From NCBI GenBank assembly GCA_017558545.1, contig JAFYUG010000061.1:1-18701 (forward strand): a DNA stretch of 18,701 bases, given 5' to 3'. The DNA comes from Oscillospiraceae bacterium. Its GTDB lineage: Bacteria; Bacillota; Clostridia; Oscillospirales; Oscillospiraceae. The notes under the pieces were generated by a model. That model saw only the letters and a program-made list of their open reading frames with translations, ran no database searches and was not told where the DNA came from. Below are positions 6,086-13,706 of the stretch, one piece after another. How positions within the stretch are numbered: the stretch's first letter is position 1; the number at the start of each line of letters is the position of its first letter. A program made the translations under genes and the position numbers.

Positions 6086-6412
6086 TTAGTCTTTTATAAG
6101 GCCGAGGCGTGCCAAGCGGGAGGTGATGCTGCCCGAGCTGCGCTCAAATTCAGCGGATAGCTCCTTGGTGGACATACCGGCTTCGTAGAGCTCTTTCAGC
6201 TTGCTATCGTCCTCTTTTGTCCAGGGCTTACCTGCATTAGCGGGCAAGGTTTTTGTGCGTTTTTTGGTGTCGAGGCTGTTCAAAACGGTGTAGAGCGCGC
6301 GGACGATTTCAGCTTTGTTGCAAACGCTGTCCTCCGGCAAAATCTCCCCCGTGGTGGGGTCAACGCCCTCTGCAAGGATGCTTATAATCTCTTTTGCTCT
6401 GATAATGTCCAT
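6086..6412 (-). CDS. Small protein with C-terminal SANT/Myb-like or GcrA-like HTH
   Basis: The protein has 108 residues. The start at 6412 is chosen over 6451 because AAGGAGG lies 5-6 bp upstream and avoids overlap with the TetR gene. The N-terminal half (about 1-48: RAKEIISILAEGVDPTTGE, then RALYTVLNSLD) looks like a small helical domain. The C-terminal half (about 62-105) has WTKEDDSKLKELYEAGMSTK, then ELSAEFERSSGSITSRLARL and GLI, the tryptophan-led three-helix pattern of SANT/GcrA-type DNA-binding modules. I do not recognise a named gene. It lies 22 bp downstream of the TetR regulator and shares its terminator, so the two are probably co-transcribed. The stop is at 6086. Confidence 0.8.
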   Translation of the reverse strand: MDIIRAKEIISILAEGVDPTTGEILPEDSVCNKAEIVRALYTVLNSLDTKKRTKTLPANAGKPWTKEDDSKLKELYEAGMSTKELSAEFERSSGSITSRLARLGLIKD

Positions 6413-6434
6413 GTTTGCCTCCTTGGATGATGTG

Positions 6435-7007
6435 TTACTCCGCATAAACATCCACCATTTTCTCCAGGCATATCGTAGTTACATTTTTATAGCCGCGGTC
6501 AAATCTGTCGGGAGGATAATTCATGCCGTCGTTTGCCCAATTGAGGATGATGCCTACAATAGCATGCGTAAAATATTCTGCAAGAAATTTCATGCCAAAA
6601 GGATCCATGTATCTTCCGTCAAGAAGATTTAGTATTTGTTGCCTTCTGTATCGATATATGTATTCAAACAAATGACTGCGCAGGCCGTTTTGCGCGGTAG
6701 ATGCAAGGGCATTTGCATAAAATTCGCGTCGTTCATACATATAGTACAAGAGAGCATTAACAAAAAGCTTTCTATTTCCATCCTTGTCAATGATAATGTC
6801 GCTTGCTCCCAGTTCCTTGCATACATCGTAATCAAAGTACCAGCAAAGCAAATCTTGCTTGTCCTGGAAATGATAATAGAATGTTCGCCTGCTGATACCA
6901 CATTCAGAAATAATATCTGAGACGGAAATTTTATCAAAGGCTTTGGTGCGCATAACAGTTTTTAGCGCTTCGGCTAAATCCAATTTAGTTCTATCGTGTG
7001 AAAACAT
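6435..7007 (-). CDS. TetR/AcrR-family transcriptional regulator (DhaS-like)
   Basis: Starting at the ATG at 7007 (GAGG 8 bp upstream) the protein has 190 residues. A longer frame from a TTG at 7034 would start inside the palindrome and lacks a binding site. The N-terminal TetR HTH spans about 10-57: TKLDLAEALKTVMRTKAFDK, then ISVSDIISECGISRRTFYYH and FQDKQDLL. The remainder is a helical ligand domain like that of DhaS and related TetR_C_8 regulators, which are often activators of neighbouring catabolic operons. It is divergent from the glycyl radical enzyme operon, with a 25-bp palindrome between them, so it is the likely local regulator sensing the substrate. The family call is firm; ligand and direction of control are inferred. 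Confidence 0.92.
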   Translation of the reverse strand: MFSHDRTKLDLAEALKTVMRTKAFDKISVSDIISECGISRRTFYYHFQDKQDLLCWYFDYDVCKELGASDIIIDKDGNRKLFVNALLYYMYERREFYANALASTAQNGLRSHLFEYIYRYRRQQILNLLDGRYMDPFGMKFLAEYFTHAIVGIILNWANDGMNYPPDRFDRGYKNVTTICLEKMVDVYAE

Positions 7008-7031
7008 ATCAATACCTCGCACACATTTGCT

Positions 7032-7056
7032 CAAGTGTGCAAAAATTGCACACTTG
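7032..7056. promoter_or_regulatory. 25-bp perfect palindrome, likely TetR operator
   Basis: Arms of 11 bp, CAAGTGTGCAA and TTGCACACTTG, are separated by AAA. The palindrome lies 25-49 bp upstream of the TetR ATG. A further half-site TTGCACACTT recurs at 7201-7210 before the glycyl radical enzyme gene. It has no T tract, so it is not a terminator. Confidence 0.65.
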
Positions 7057-7153
7057 GCGATAATTGACGGTGGCGCTACTTTTGTGCTTTATGATACAGT
7101 ATGTTCATGAGAAAAGCAAGAATATTTGTATAATTATTATATAATATTTGAGC

Positions 7154-7210
7154 TTGAGCCGATCATTAACAGCACAGCTATAATTTTCGCAAGAAAAAAT
7201 TTGCACACTT
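7154..7210 (+). promoter_or_regulatory. Candidate promoter and operator half-site for the glycyl radical enzyme operon
   Basis: TATAAT at 7179-7184 is preceded by TTGAGC at 7154-7159 (19-bp spacing; an identical TTGAGC sits just upstream at 7148). Transcription would start near 7190, and TTGCACACTT (7201-7210), an arm of the TetR palindrome, lies just downstream. TCACA-TTT-TGTGA (7212-7224) is a second short palindrome. Other TATAAT boxes at 7129 and 7140 are possible. Confidence 0.4.
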
Positions 7211-7255
7211 ATCACATTTTGTGAAACGAATTATAAACGAAAGGGATGATGTACT

Positions 7256-9652
7256 ATGATAGTTTCTGACCCCAAGGAAGCAAGAAGCAGAGGTAAACGA
7301 ATATGGGACTCGTTGAGAGATCGACGGGATACTGAGCCAGTTTCATTTGAGCGTGCCTACCTTGTAACAGAGTCCTATCAGGCCACCGAGGGCCTGCCGG
7401 TACCTATTCGTAGAGCACGCGCACTTGAGCATGTTCTCACAAACATCCCGATATGGATTGATGACGAACAGCTGATTGTCGGCGATTTTGGAAGCCGTCC
7501 TATGGCAGCGGAATGTTTTCCCGACTTAGCAGCAGGATGGATTTTAGAAAATCTGGACGAAAGCACATCGCTATATAATTTCGGTGATCAGATAAACGAC
7601 CGCCTCATCGAGATGAGCAAATACTGGGAGAACAAATCCGCAAAAGATGTCTTTTACCGGTATATTGGCGAAGAGGAGGAGGCAAAACTTAAGGAATACA
7701 GTGAGCTGGGCTCTTGGATTTTCGCTGCGTCCACCGAAGTGCAGACAGGAAAAGGTTGGAATGTAGCAGATTTTGAGCGAGGCATCAAACATGGTTACAG
7801 CGGGCTTATCGCACAGTGCGACGAGGAACTGAAAAACCTGAGAGTCCTCGACCTTGAGAGTATGAGGAAAGAGAACTTCCTCAATGGACTCAAAATTGCA
7901 CTTCAAGCCGGTATAAAGTATTCTAAACGTTACGCTGCTCTTGCTGCCGAAAAGGCTGAAACCGCTGAAGGGCAGCGCAAAGAGGAGCTTCTGAAAATAG
8001 CAGAAGTTTGCAACCACATTCCCGAATTCCCCGCACGAAACTTCAACGAAGCCCTTCAGTGCATGCATTTTACTCACATAATCACTTTCTGGGACACCAT
8101 GTTCAGCGGTCTTTCCTTTGGCCGTGTAGACCAGTTCCTGTATCCATACTACAAAAAAGATGTTGAAGCTGGCACAATGACCCGCGAAACTGCCGTAGAG
8201 CTTCTGGAGTGCTTCCGCGTGAAGCAGTCCTCCAAGCGCAACTTCTTCAATGCAGCGGCAAAGAAGGCTCTGTCCGGTGAAGTTCATCTTCACAACTGCA
8301 CACTGGGCGGTGTAACCGCAGAGGGACGAGATGCGGTTAATGAATTGTCCTTTGTTTGGCTCGACGCTGCTGCCAATGCTCAGGTTGCACATCCCACGCT
8401 CTCCATTCGTTGGCACCCCAGAATAAATCATGACTTCCTGATGCGGGCTATGGAAGTATGCAAGCTCGGTCTTGGATTCCCCGCATGGTTTGGTGATCCC
8501 GGCGCAATCCAGTATCTGCTTGCTCGCGGAGCAACGCTGGAAGAAGCTCGCGATTATGCTATGGGTGGTTGTGTCCTCCATACTCTCCCCGGCAAAACAG
8601 CCTCCACCTTCCCCAGCGTCATGAATATAGCCAAGATATTTGAGGTAACCTTGCATAACGGACGAGATCCCCTGCGCGGCAACAAGCAGATTGGTCTCAA
8701 AACCGGTGAACTTCACGACCACAAAACCTACGAGGACCTTTACGAGGCCTTCAAAGCGCAGCTTTGCCATTTCACCGGTATTTCCACCGCACACCTCAAT
8801 AGAGTACGCATAGTTCGTTCCGAAGTTTTCCCCGAGCTCTTTGTTTCTGCATTTTTTGATGACTGCATAAAGAAGGGCGAAAACATAATGGGTGCAGGCG
8901 CAAAATATCCCATTAATGCTCAGTATCTGCTGTCTGTAGGTGTTGTAGATGTTGCCGATTCTTTGGCAGCGCTGAAATATTGCATGTATGAGCGCAAGCT
9001 GTTTGAACCGGATGAGCTTATTGCCGCACTCAACGCAGATTTTGAAGGCTATGACCGCATACTGAAAATCCTCAAGAGTGCACCCAAGTACGGCAATGAT
9101 AATGACTATGCTGATGACATCGCTGCCGAAATTTATAGTTTCCTCGTAAAACGCATGACCTCTCTGGAAGGCGCATATGGCTGCCACTATGAGGAAGCTC
9201 CCCACAGCCTGAGCTGGCACGGCACTACCGGAATGAAGACCGGAGCATTGCCCAGCGGACGCCATGCTCATGTTGCCCTTGCGGACGGTGCTGTCTCCCC
9301 CTGTCAGGGTTCTGACAAAAATGGTCCCACCGCAGTTCTCAATTCTGCAGGCAAGGTTGACCAAACTCCCATCTTTGGTACGCTCTTCAATATGAAGATA
9401 CTCCCCAGTTCCCTTAAAACTCCTGAAGACTCTATGAAGCTCCTGTCGCTTATTCGCACGTACTTCAATGATTGCGGCGGAAAGCAGATACAGTTCAATG
9501 TGGTAGACAGAGAAACTCTGTTGGATGCTCAGGCGCATCCTGAAAAGTACCGCAACTTGATTGTTCGCGTATCCGGCTACAGCGCCCTTTTTGTTGAGCT
9601 TAATAAAACCATTCAGGATGAAGTAATTATGAGAACAGAAAATAGTTTGTAA
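7256..9652 (+). CDS. Glycyl radical enzyme of unassigned substrate (CVL active site)
   Basis: The 798-residue protein belongs to the pyruvate formate-lyase/glycyl radical enzyme superfamily and has the length of the diol-dehydratase-like group. The glycyl radical loop is intact: IVRVSGYSALF, radical residue Gly774. The thiyl cysteine lies in YAMGGCVLHTLPGKTAS (435-451), Cys439. Other family marks are LHNCTLGGVTAEGRDAVNEL (345-364) and HPTLSIRWHPRIN (379-391). Dehydratases and C-N/C-S lyases of this family (glycerol and hydroxyproline dehydratase, choline and isethionate lyases) carry Cys-X-Glu; here residue 441 is Leu, so the chemistry may differ. AAGGGA lies about 10 bp before the start. Its activase follows 12 bp later, then a TRAP transporter. 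No BMC encapsulation peptide is evident. The gene symbol is left blank because the substrate is not recognisable. Confidence 0.93.
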   Translation: MIVSDPKEARSRGKRIWDSLRDRRDTEPVSFERAYLVTESYQATEGLPVPIRRARALEHVLTNIPIWIDDEQLIVGDFGSRPMAAECFPDLAAGWILENLDESTSLYNFGDQINDRLIEMSKYWENKSAKDVFYRYIGEEEEAKLKEYSELGSWIFAASTEVQTGKGWNVADFERGIKHGYSGLIAQCDEELKNLRVLDLESMRKENFLNGLKIALQAGIKYSKRYAALAAEKAETAEGQRKEELLKIAEVCNHIPEFPARNFNEALQCMHFTHIITFWDTMFSGLSFGRVDQFLYPYYKKDVEAGTMTRETAVELLECFRVKQSSKRNFFNAAAKKALSGEVHLHNCTLGGVTAEGRDAVNELSFVWLDAAANAQVAHPTLSIRWHPRINHDFLMRAMEVCKLGLGFPAWFGDPGAIQYLLARGATLEEARDYAMGGCVLHTLPGKTASTFPSVMNIAKIFEVTLHNGRDPLRGNKQIGLKTGELHDHKTYEDLYEAFKAQLCHFTGISTAHLNRVRIVRSEVFPELFVSAFFDDCIKKGENIMGAGAKYPINAQYLLSVGVVDVADSLAALKYCMYERKLFEPDELIAALNADFEGYDRILKILKSAPKYGNDNDYADDIAAEIYSFLVKRMTSLEGAYGCHYEEAPHSLSWHGTTGMKTGALPSGRHAHVALADGAVSPCQGSDKNGPTAVLNSAGKVDQTPIFGTLFNMKILPSSLKTPEDSMKLLSLIRTYFNDCGGKQIQFNVVDRETLLDAQAHPEKYRNLIVRVSGYSALFVELNKTIQDEVIMRTENSL

Positions 9653-9664
9653 AGGGGAGGTGCG

Positions 9665-10555
9665 ATGACGGAACGCGGACGAATTTTCAATATCCAGCGA
9701 TTCTCCACTCATGATGGTCCTGGTATAAGAACAACAGTATTTTTTCAAGGATGCCCAGTAAAGTGCTTCTGGTGCCAGAACCCGGAATCTCAGCCCATAA
9801 ACTTTGTACTGATGTTCAACGAAGACAATTGCATAGGATGTGGAAACTGCGTTTCTCAGTGCCCGTTGTCTGTTCCCCAAATGGACGAGGGGTTCCCGAA
9901 ATTCGACCGGGAGAAATGCTGCGGCTGCGGAAAATGCGCACAGTTCTGTCCTGTAGAGGCGCTGAAGCTTTCCGGATATGAAACCAGTGTCGAAGAAGTT
10001 TATAAGGAAATCATGAAGGACTATCTCCAGTATACCAATTCCGGAGGAGGGGTTACCCTTTCAGGGGGGGAGGTCATGCTGCAACCCGATTTTGCAGCTG
10101 CATTGCTCAAAAAGTGTAAGGAGAGTGGCCTGCACACTATTATTGAGACCTGTGGATTCGCTCCATGGGCAGCCTTCGAGAAGGTGATTCCCTATACGGA
10201 CGAGTTCTACTGGGATATTAAGAAGGTAGATAGTTTTCTTCACCGACAAGCCACAGGCGTAAATAATGAGTTAATATTATCAAATGCCGAAAAGTTATCT
10301 AAGACAGGCAAAAATATGCGCTTCAGAATGCCGCTTATTCCCGGCTTTAACGACAATGAAGATGATATTTGTGCACTTAGGACGCTTGTGTGCGAGAGAT
10401 TTGGCAGAGATGTTGAGTGTATTGACCTTTTGCGCTACAACTCTCTTGGCGAAATCAAGTTTCAACGCATAGGCCGCTCCAATGAAGCTCCGTCTATGCA
10501 ACCGCAAACTGATGAACAAATAGAACACCTTAACATGTTGCTATACTCCAAATGA
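9665..10555 (+). CDS. Glycyl-radical enzyme activating enzyme (radical SAM)
   Basis: This 296-residue protein installs the glycyl radical on its partner using S-adenosylmethionine and a [4Fe-4S] cluster. The radical SAM motif is Cys30-X3-Cys34-X2-Cys37 (GCPVKCFWCQNPES). An inserted ferredoxin-like domain has two CX2CX2CX3CP clusters: Cys56, 59, 62 and 66, and Cys85, 88, 91 and 95. This two-cluster insert is typical of activases of non-PFL glycyl radical enzymes. TNSGGGVTLSGGEVMLQ (about 125-141) is the SAM-binding GGE motif. A strong AGGGGAGG lies 5 bp before the ATG and the gene follows the GRE by 12 bp, so the two are co-translated partners. A stem-loop covers its stop codon. Confidence 0.96.
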   Translation: MTERGRIFNIQRFSTHDGPGIRTTVFFQGCPVKCFWCQNPESQPINFVLMFNEDNCIGCGNCVSQCPLSVPQMDEGFPKFDREKCCGCGKCAQFCPVEALKLSGYETSVEEVYKEIMKDYLQYTNSGGGVTLSGGEVMLQPDFAAALLKKCKESGLHTIIETCGFAPWAAFEKVIPYTDEFYWDIKKVDSFLHRQATGVNNELILSNAEKLSKTGKNMRFRMPLIPGFNDNEDDICALRTLVCERFGRDVECIDLLRYNSLGEIKFQRIGRSNEAPSMQPQTDEQIEHLNMLLYSK

Positions 10556-10565
10556 TTTTGGAGTA
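10544..10565 (+). promoter_or_regulatory. Intercistronic stem-loop over the activase stop codon
   Basis: TACTCCAAA (10544-10552) pairs with TTTGGAGTA (10557-10565). The stop codon TGA occupies the loop. No T run follows, so it is not a classic terminator. It may act as an RNA-processing or stability element between the enzyme genes and the highly expressed binding-protein gene. Confidence 0.5.
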
Positions 10566-10595
10566 CAAATAAAAAAATTATGAGGAGGTTCCCAA

Positions 10596-11723
10596 ATGAA
10601 AAAGAATATTAAAAGAATAGCAGCTCTTCTGTTGGCACTGACTCTTATGATGGCTATGGCTGCCTGCGGAAACAGTGCTCCCGCACCTGCTCCCGAAGCA
10701 CCCGATTCCGGCAACGCCGATGCACCTGCCGCACCTGCTGCACCCGCTGAGCCCGGTGATGTTTCCTCTGACCCCAAAGTTTCTCTGCGCTATGCGGCTT
10801 CCAAGGCTGCTACCCACGCAAAGAGCATCCTCGCTCAGAGCTTCTTTGACAATGTATACGAGAAGACCGGCGGCACAGTAGAAATTGAAGGCTTCTGGTC
10901 CTCTTCTCTCGTTGCTGTTGCCAGCGCATGGGCCGAGACCATGGCAGGCGCAACCGACATTGTTGTCACAACCCCCGGCAATGAGAAGGACCACTTTGTA
11001 ATCGACAATAGTCAGTATTTCTTCACTATTAGTGCAGACAGCTACGCTGATCAGGTTGCTGTTACCAAGGAATTTTTCGAAGCCACTCCTGAATACCAGG
11101 CAGAGTACGAAGACCTCGTTCCCGTTGTCTTCGAGTCTTCCGGTGGTGAACTTTACTTTGTAACGAAAGAACCCGTTCGCACCCTTACCGATCTTAAGGG
11201 TAAGCAGATTCGTGTCGTTGATGATATCAGCTGGGCAATCGTCGAAAATTGCGGCGGTATTCCCGTAAAGATGCCTCTGAGCGAAGTTTTTGATGCATTC
11301 AACAAGGGCCTCATCGATGGCGTTCTTATCGGCGTTTACAATGTTTATTCCAGCCAGTTTGATGAAGTAGCAGGCTATATTACCAACACCCACATTCAGG
11401 CTCCTGTAAATATGCAGCAGTTCATGCGCGCAGACGCTTATAATTCTATGACCGATGCCCAGAAAGCCGCATTCGACGAATGTGTTGTTGAGTATCAGCA
11501 GGCTATAGTTGAAGACGGTGCTGCTTGCGAGCAGATCGGCCTCGATTATGCTGCAGAAAAGGGCATGGAGATTATCGAATTCTCTGAGGACGACCTCGCC
11601 AGCCTCCGCGCAAGCCTTGAAGAAGACATTCAGGCCAAGGTTGCCGAGCTTAATGCAGCCGGTTATCCCGGTGACGAGATGTATGCTCGCGCACAGGAAA
11701 TTATGGCAAAGTATACCAAGTAA
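10596..11723 (+). CDS. TRAP transporter substrate-binding lipoprotein (DctP family)
   Basis: The protein has 375 residues. The signal peptide ends in a lipobox, MAMAAC, with the lipidated Cys at 24; an Ala/Pro-rich linker (27-55) tethers the domain to the outer face of the membrane. The DctP fold follows, with DLKGKQIRVVDD (199-210) placing the family's carboxylate-binding arginine at Arg206, then GGIPVKMPLSEVFDAFNKGLI and DGVLIG. TRAP binding proteins usually hold organic acids, sulfonates or similar anions through that arginine. The start is fixed by GAGGAGG. The gene follows the activase by 40 bp and precedes the two permease genes, so its ligand is probably the substrate of the glycyl radical enzyme. 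The ligand itself is not identifiable. Confidence 0.94.
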   Translation: MKKNIKRIAALLLALTLMMAMAACGNSAPAPAPEAPDSGNADAPAAPAAPAEPGDVSSDPKVSLRYAASKAATHAKSILAQSFFDNVYEKTGGTVEIEGFWSSSLVAVASAWAETMAGATDIVVTTPGNEKDHFVIDNSQYFFTISADSYADQVAVTKEFFEATPEYQAEYEDLVPVVFESSGGELYFVTKEPVRTLTDLKGKQIRVVDDISWAIVENCGGIPVKMPLSEVFDAFNKGLIDGVLIGVYNVYSSQFDEVAGYITNTHIQAPVNMQQFMRADAYNSMTDAQKAAFDECVVEYQQAIVEDGAACEQIGLDYAAEKGMEIIEFSEDDLASLRASLEEDIQAKVAELNAAGYPGDEMYARAQEIMAKYTK

Positions 11724-11737
11724 ACAAAAACTATTAC

Positions 11738-11768
11738 GGCCCGACCCGATTTTTAATTGGGCCGGGCC
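11738..11768 (+). promoter_or_regulatory. GC-rich intercistronic hairpin after dctP
   Basis: GGCCCGACCCGAT (11738-11750) pairs with ATTGGGCCGGGCC (11756-11768), with one mismatch and one wobble. No T tract follows. Such hairpins commonly protect the 3' end of binding-protein messages and lower expression of the permease genes; that role is inferred here. Confidence 0.6.
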
Positions 11769-11806
11769 AAGCCCGAGCTTTTCCGCGCGAAAGGAGTGTT
11801 TAAGCC

Positions 11807-12358
11807 TTGGAAAAAATCGTTTCTGTACTTAAACGAATACTTGAGTACCTGAGCGTAGCCTTTTTTGTTACTGCGCTTGTTATTCTTACGGCTAATGTTT
11901 TGTGCCGCTTGATTTTTGACCATCCGATCGCAGGTGTTTACGAGCTTGTTGGTCTATCCGGACTTCTTTTTGGCTCAGCAGCTATTGTCACATGCTCAAT
12001 TTTGGAGGGTCATGTTGTTGTTGACCTTGTTATTGGCCACCTAAAAGGTGTCCCACATATCATTCAGATCATTATTGCTGAATTGCTTGAACTTGTTTAC
12101 TATGCGTTCATGGCATATGCCTGCTGGGTACTGGCTGTTCAAAAAATTGTATCCCATGAAGTAGCCGATACAACAAAAATACCCCTTGGCGCATTCAGAA
12201 TGTATATCGCTGTATGCCTGGTTCTTGCTGCAGTTGTAAAAATCTCAAAGATTGTATCTGCGAAAAAGCGCGCAAAGGAACAAGAGGCTCGCAGGGCTCG
12301 TTCTATTGAAGAACAAGCAAAAGACGTAGCTGACAACGCAGGCGAAGGCGCCGAATGA
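11807..12358 (+). CDS. TRAP transporter small permease (DctQ family)
   Basis: The 183-residue protein has four hydrophobic segments (about 13-37, 48-70, 82-112 and 127-147), the DctQ layout. DctQ forms the transmembrane complex with DctM. ILTANVLCRLIF and ELVGLSGLLFGSAAIV are typical of the family. The start is a TTG at 11807 with AAAGGAG 10 bp upstream; no ATG fits the conserved N-terminus. A charged tail rich in Lys, Arg, Glu and Ala follows the last helix. The stop is 12 bp before dctM, which has its own AGGAGG at the junction. Confidence 0.92.
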   Translation: MEKIVSVLKRILEYLSVAFFVTALVILTANVLCRLIFDHPIAGVYELVGLSGLLFGSAAIVTCSILEGHVVVDLVIGHLKGVPHIIQIIIAELLELVYYAFMAYACWVLAVQKIVSHEVADTTKIPLGAFRMYIAVCLVLAAVVKISKIVSAKKRAKEQEARRARSIEEQAKDVADNAGEGAE

Positions 12359-12370
12359 GGAGGGTAAGAT

Positions 12371-13672
12371 ATGAGTACTTTAATGATAGGCATAATTACC
12401 CTAGTAGCGCTGATAGTCTTGCTTCTTATAGGTGTTCCCGTCTCTGCTACTATGGGTATCCTTGGCATTGCCGGCATGATTTTCTTCAGTTCTCCCGCTG
12501 CAACCACGATGAAGATGGGCATGACGGCATTCCAGACAATGAACTCTTACAACTATACTGTTGTTCCACTGTTTTCGTTGATGGCAATGGTAATTTGCCA
12601 TACCGGTGTTGGTGCAACTTTGTACGATTTCTTTTACAAACTGGTTGGCAGATTCCGCGGAGGTCTCGCAATTGCTACCATTTTGGCATGTGGTCTTTTT
12701 GCAGCAATTAGCTCCTCTTCTTCCGCAACCGCACTTACCATAGGCCTTATCGCTTTGCCTGAAATGCAGAAAGCCCGATATAAGCAGAGTATTTCTACGG
12801 GTAGTATTGTTGCCGGTGGTACACTTGGTCCCTTCATTCCTCCCAGCAGTATGATGATTCTCTACGGCATTATGGCAGAAGTCTCCATAACTAAGCTGTT
12901 TCTTGCCGGCATCATGCCTGGATTCGTATCCATAATTTTGTTCTGCATTGTCATTGCAATCCTTACTAAGCGCAATCCTGATGCAGCCCCTGCAGGTCCT
13001 AAGTTTACCGGACGTGAGATTTTTGCCAGCTTTACAAAATGCGGTGAGATCATCATCCTGATAATTATTGTTCTGGGTGGTCTTTTTGCAGGCCTTTTCA
13101 CTCCCACAGAGGCTTCTGCTATCGGCGCATCCGGTGCAATAGTAATAACCCTTATTCGTAAAAAGCTTAATTGGCGCAAGTTTATTAACGCCTGTATGGG
13201 TGCACTTAAAAATGTAGGCATGATTTATGCCATGATAATAGGTGCAAACCTTATGAATTATTTCATGACCATGTCCGGAGTACCCAAGGCGCTTGCAGAA
13301 TTGTTGCTTTCCTTTAACATGGCTCCCAAACTCATCGTAGTATGCATGGTTGTTATACTCATGATTCTGGGAATGTTTATCGACTCTATGGGAATGCTCT
13401 ATCTGTCTATGCCAATTTTCTTCCCCATTATTAAGAGTCTCGGACTCGACCCCGTATGGTTTGGTGTTATTATGGTCGCTTGTGTAGAAATGGCCGTTGT
13501 TACTCCTCCCGTTGGCCTTAACCTCTTCGTTGTTAAAGGTATTGACCCGAGCGTACCGATGGGCACAATATACAAAGGATCGTATCCATTCTTTATCGCA
13601 CAAATTCTGTGCATCGGTCTTATTATATTTATTCCTGAAATTGCCACATTCCTTCCCAACTTGTTGGGCTAA
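12371..13672 (+). CDS. TRAP transporter large permease (DctM family)
   Basis: This 433-residue protein has about eleven or twelve hydrophobic segments and matches the DctM family, the subunit that carries the Na+-driven transport. Signature stretches are SSSSATALTIGLIALPEM (about 115-132), GGTLGPFIPPSSMMILYGI (about 148-166), FTPTEASAIGASGAI (about 245-259) and TPPVGLNLFVVKGI (about 380-393). AGGAGGG precedes the ATG. With DctP and DctQ this makes a complete tripartite TRAP system for high-affinity import of an anionic organic solute using the sodium gradient. It is followed after 34 bp by the MATE gene. Confidence 0.95.
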   Translation: MSTLMIGIITLVALIVLLLIGVPVSATMGILGIAGMIFFSSPAATTMKMGMTAFQTMNSYNYTVVPLFSLMAMVICHTGVGATLYDFFYKLVGRFRGGLAIATILACGLFAAISSSSSATALTIGLIALPEMQKARYKQSISTGSIVAGGTLGPFIPPSSMMILYGIMAEVSITKLFLAGIMPGFVSIILFCIVIAILTKRNPDAAPAGPKFTGREIFASFTKCGEIIILIIIVLGGLFAGLFTPTEASAIGASGAIVITLIRKKLNWRKFINACMGALKNVGMIYAMIIGANLMNYFMTMSGVPKALAELLLSFNMAPKLIVVCMVVILMILGMFIDSMGMLYLSMPIFFPIIKSLGLDPVWFGVIMVACVEMAVVTPPVGLNLFVVKGIDPSVPMGTIYKGSYPFFIAQILCIGLIIFIPEIATFLPNLLG

Positions 13673-13706
13673 AACTAAATATTCCTTATGAAAAGGGGGG
13701 TAGAAA

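Noticed and set aside
7008..7034. TTG start at 7034 for the TetR gene
   Set aside because: It would begin inside the palindrome with no ribosome binding site; the ATG at 7007 has GAGG at good spacing.
7571..9880. A 769-codon open frame on the minus strand, antisense to the glycyl radical enzyme
   Set aside because: It lacks domain-like composition, has no ribosome binding site, and lies opposite a gene with both active-site motifs. It is a by-product of codon use in the real gene.
7256..10555. Assignment as choline TMA-lyase, isethionate lyase or DHPS lyase/dehydratase
   Set aside because: The Cys-X-Glu motif is absent and no pathway partner genes or microcompartment genes are next to it; only the TRAP transporter resembles some sulfonate clusters.
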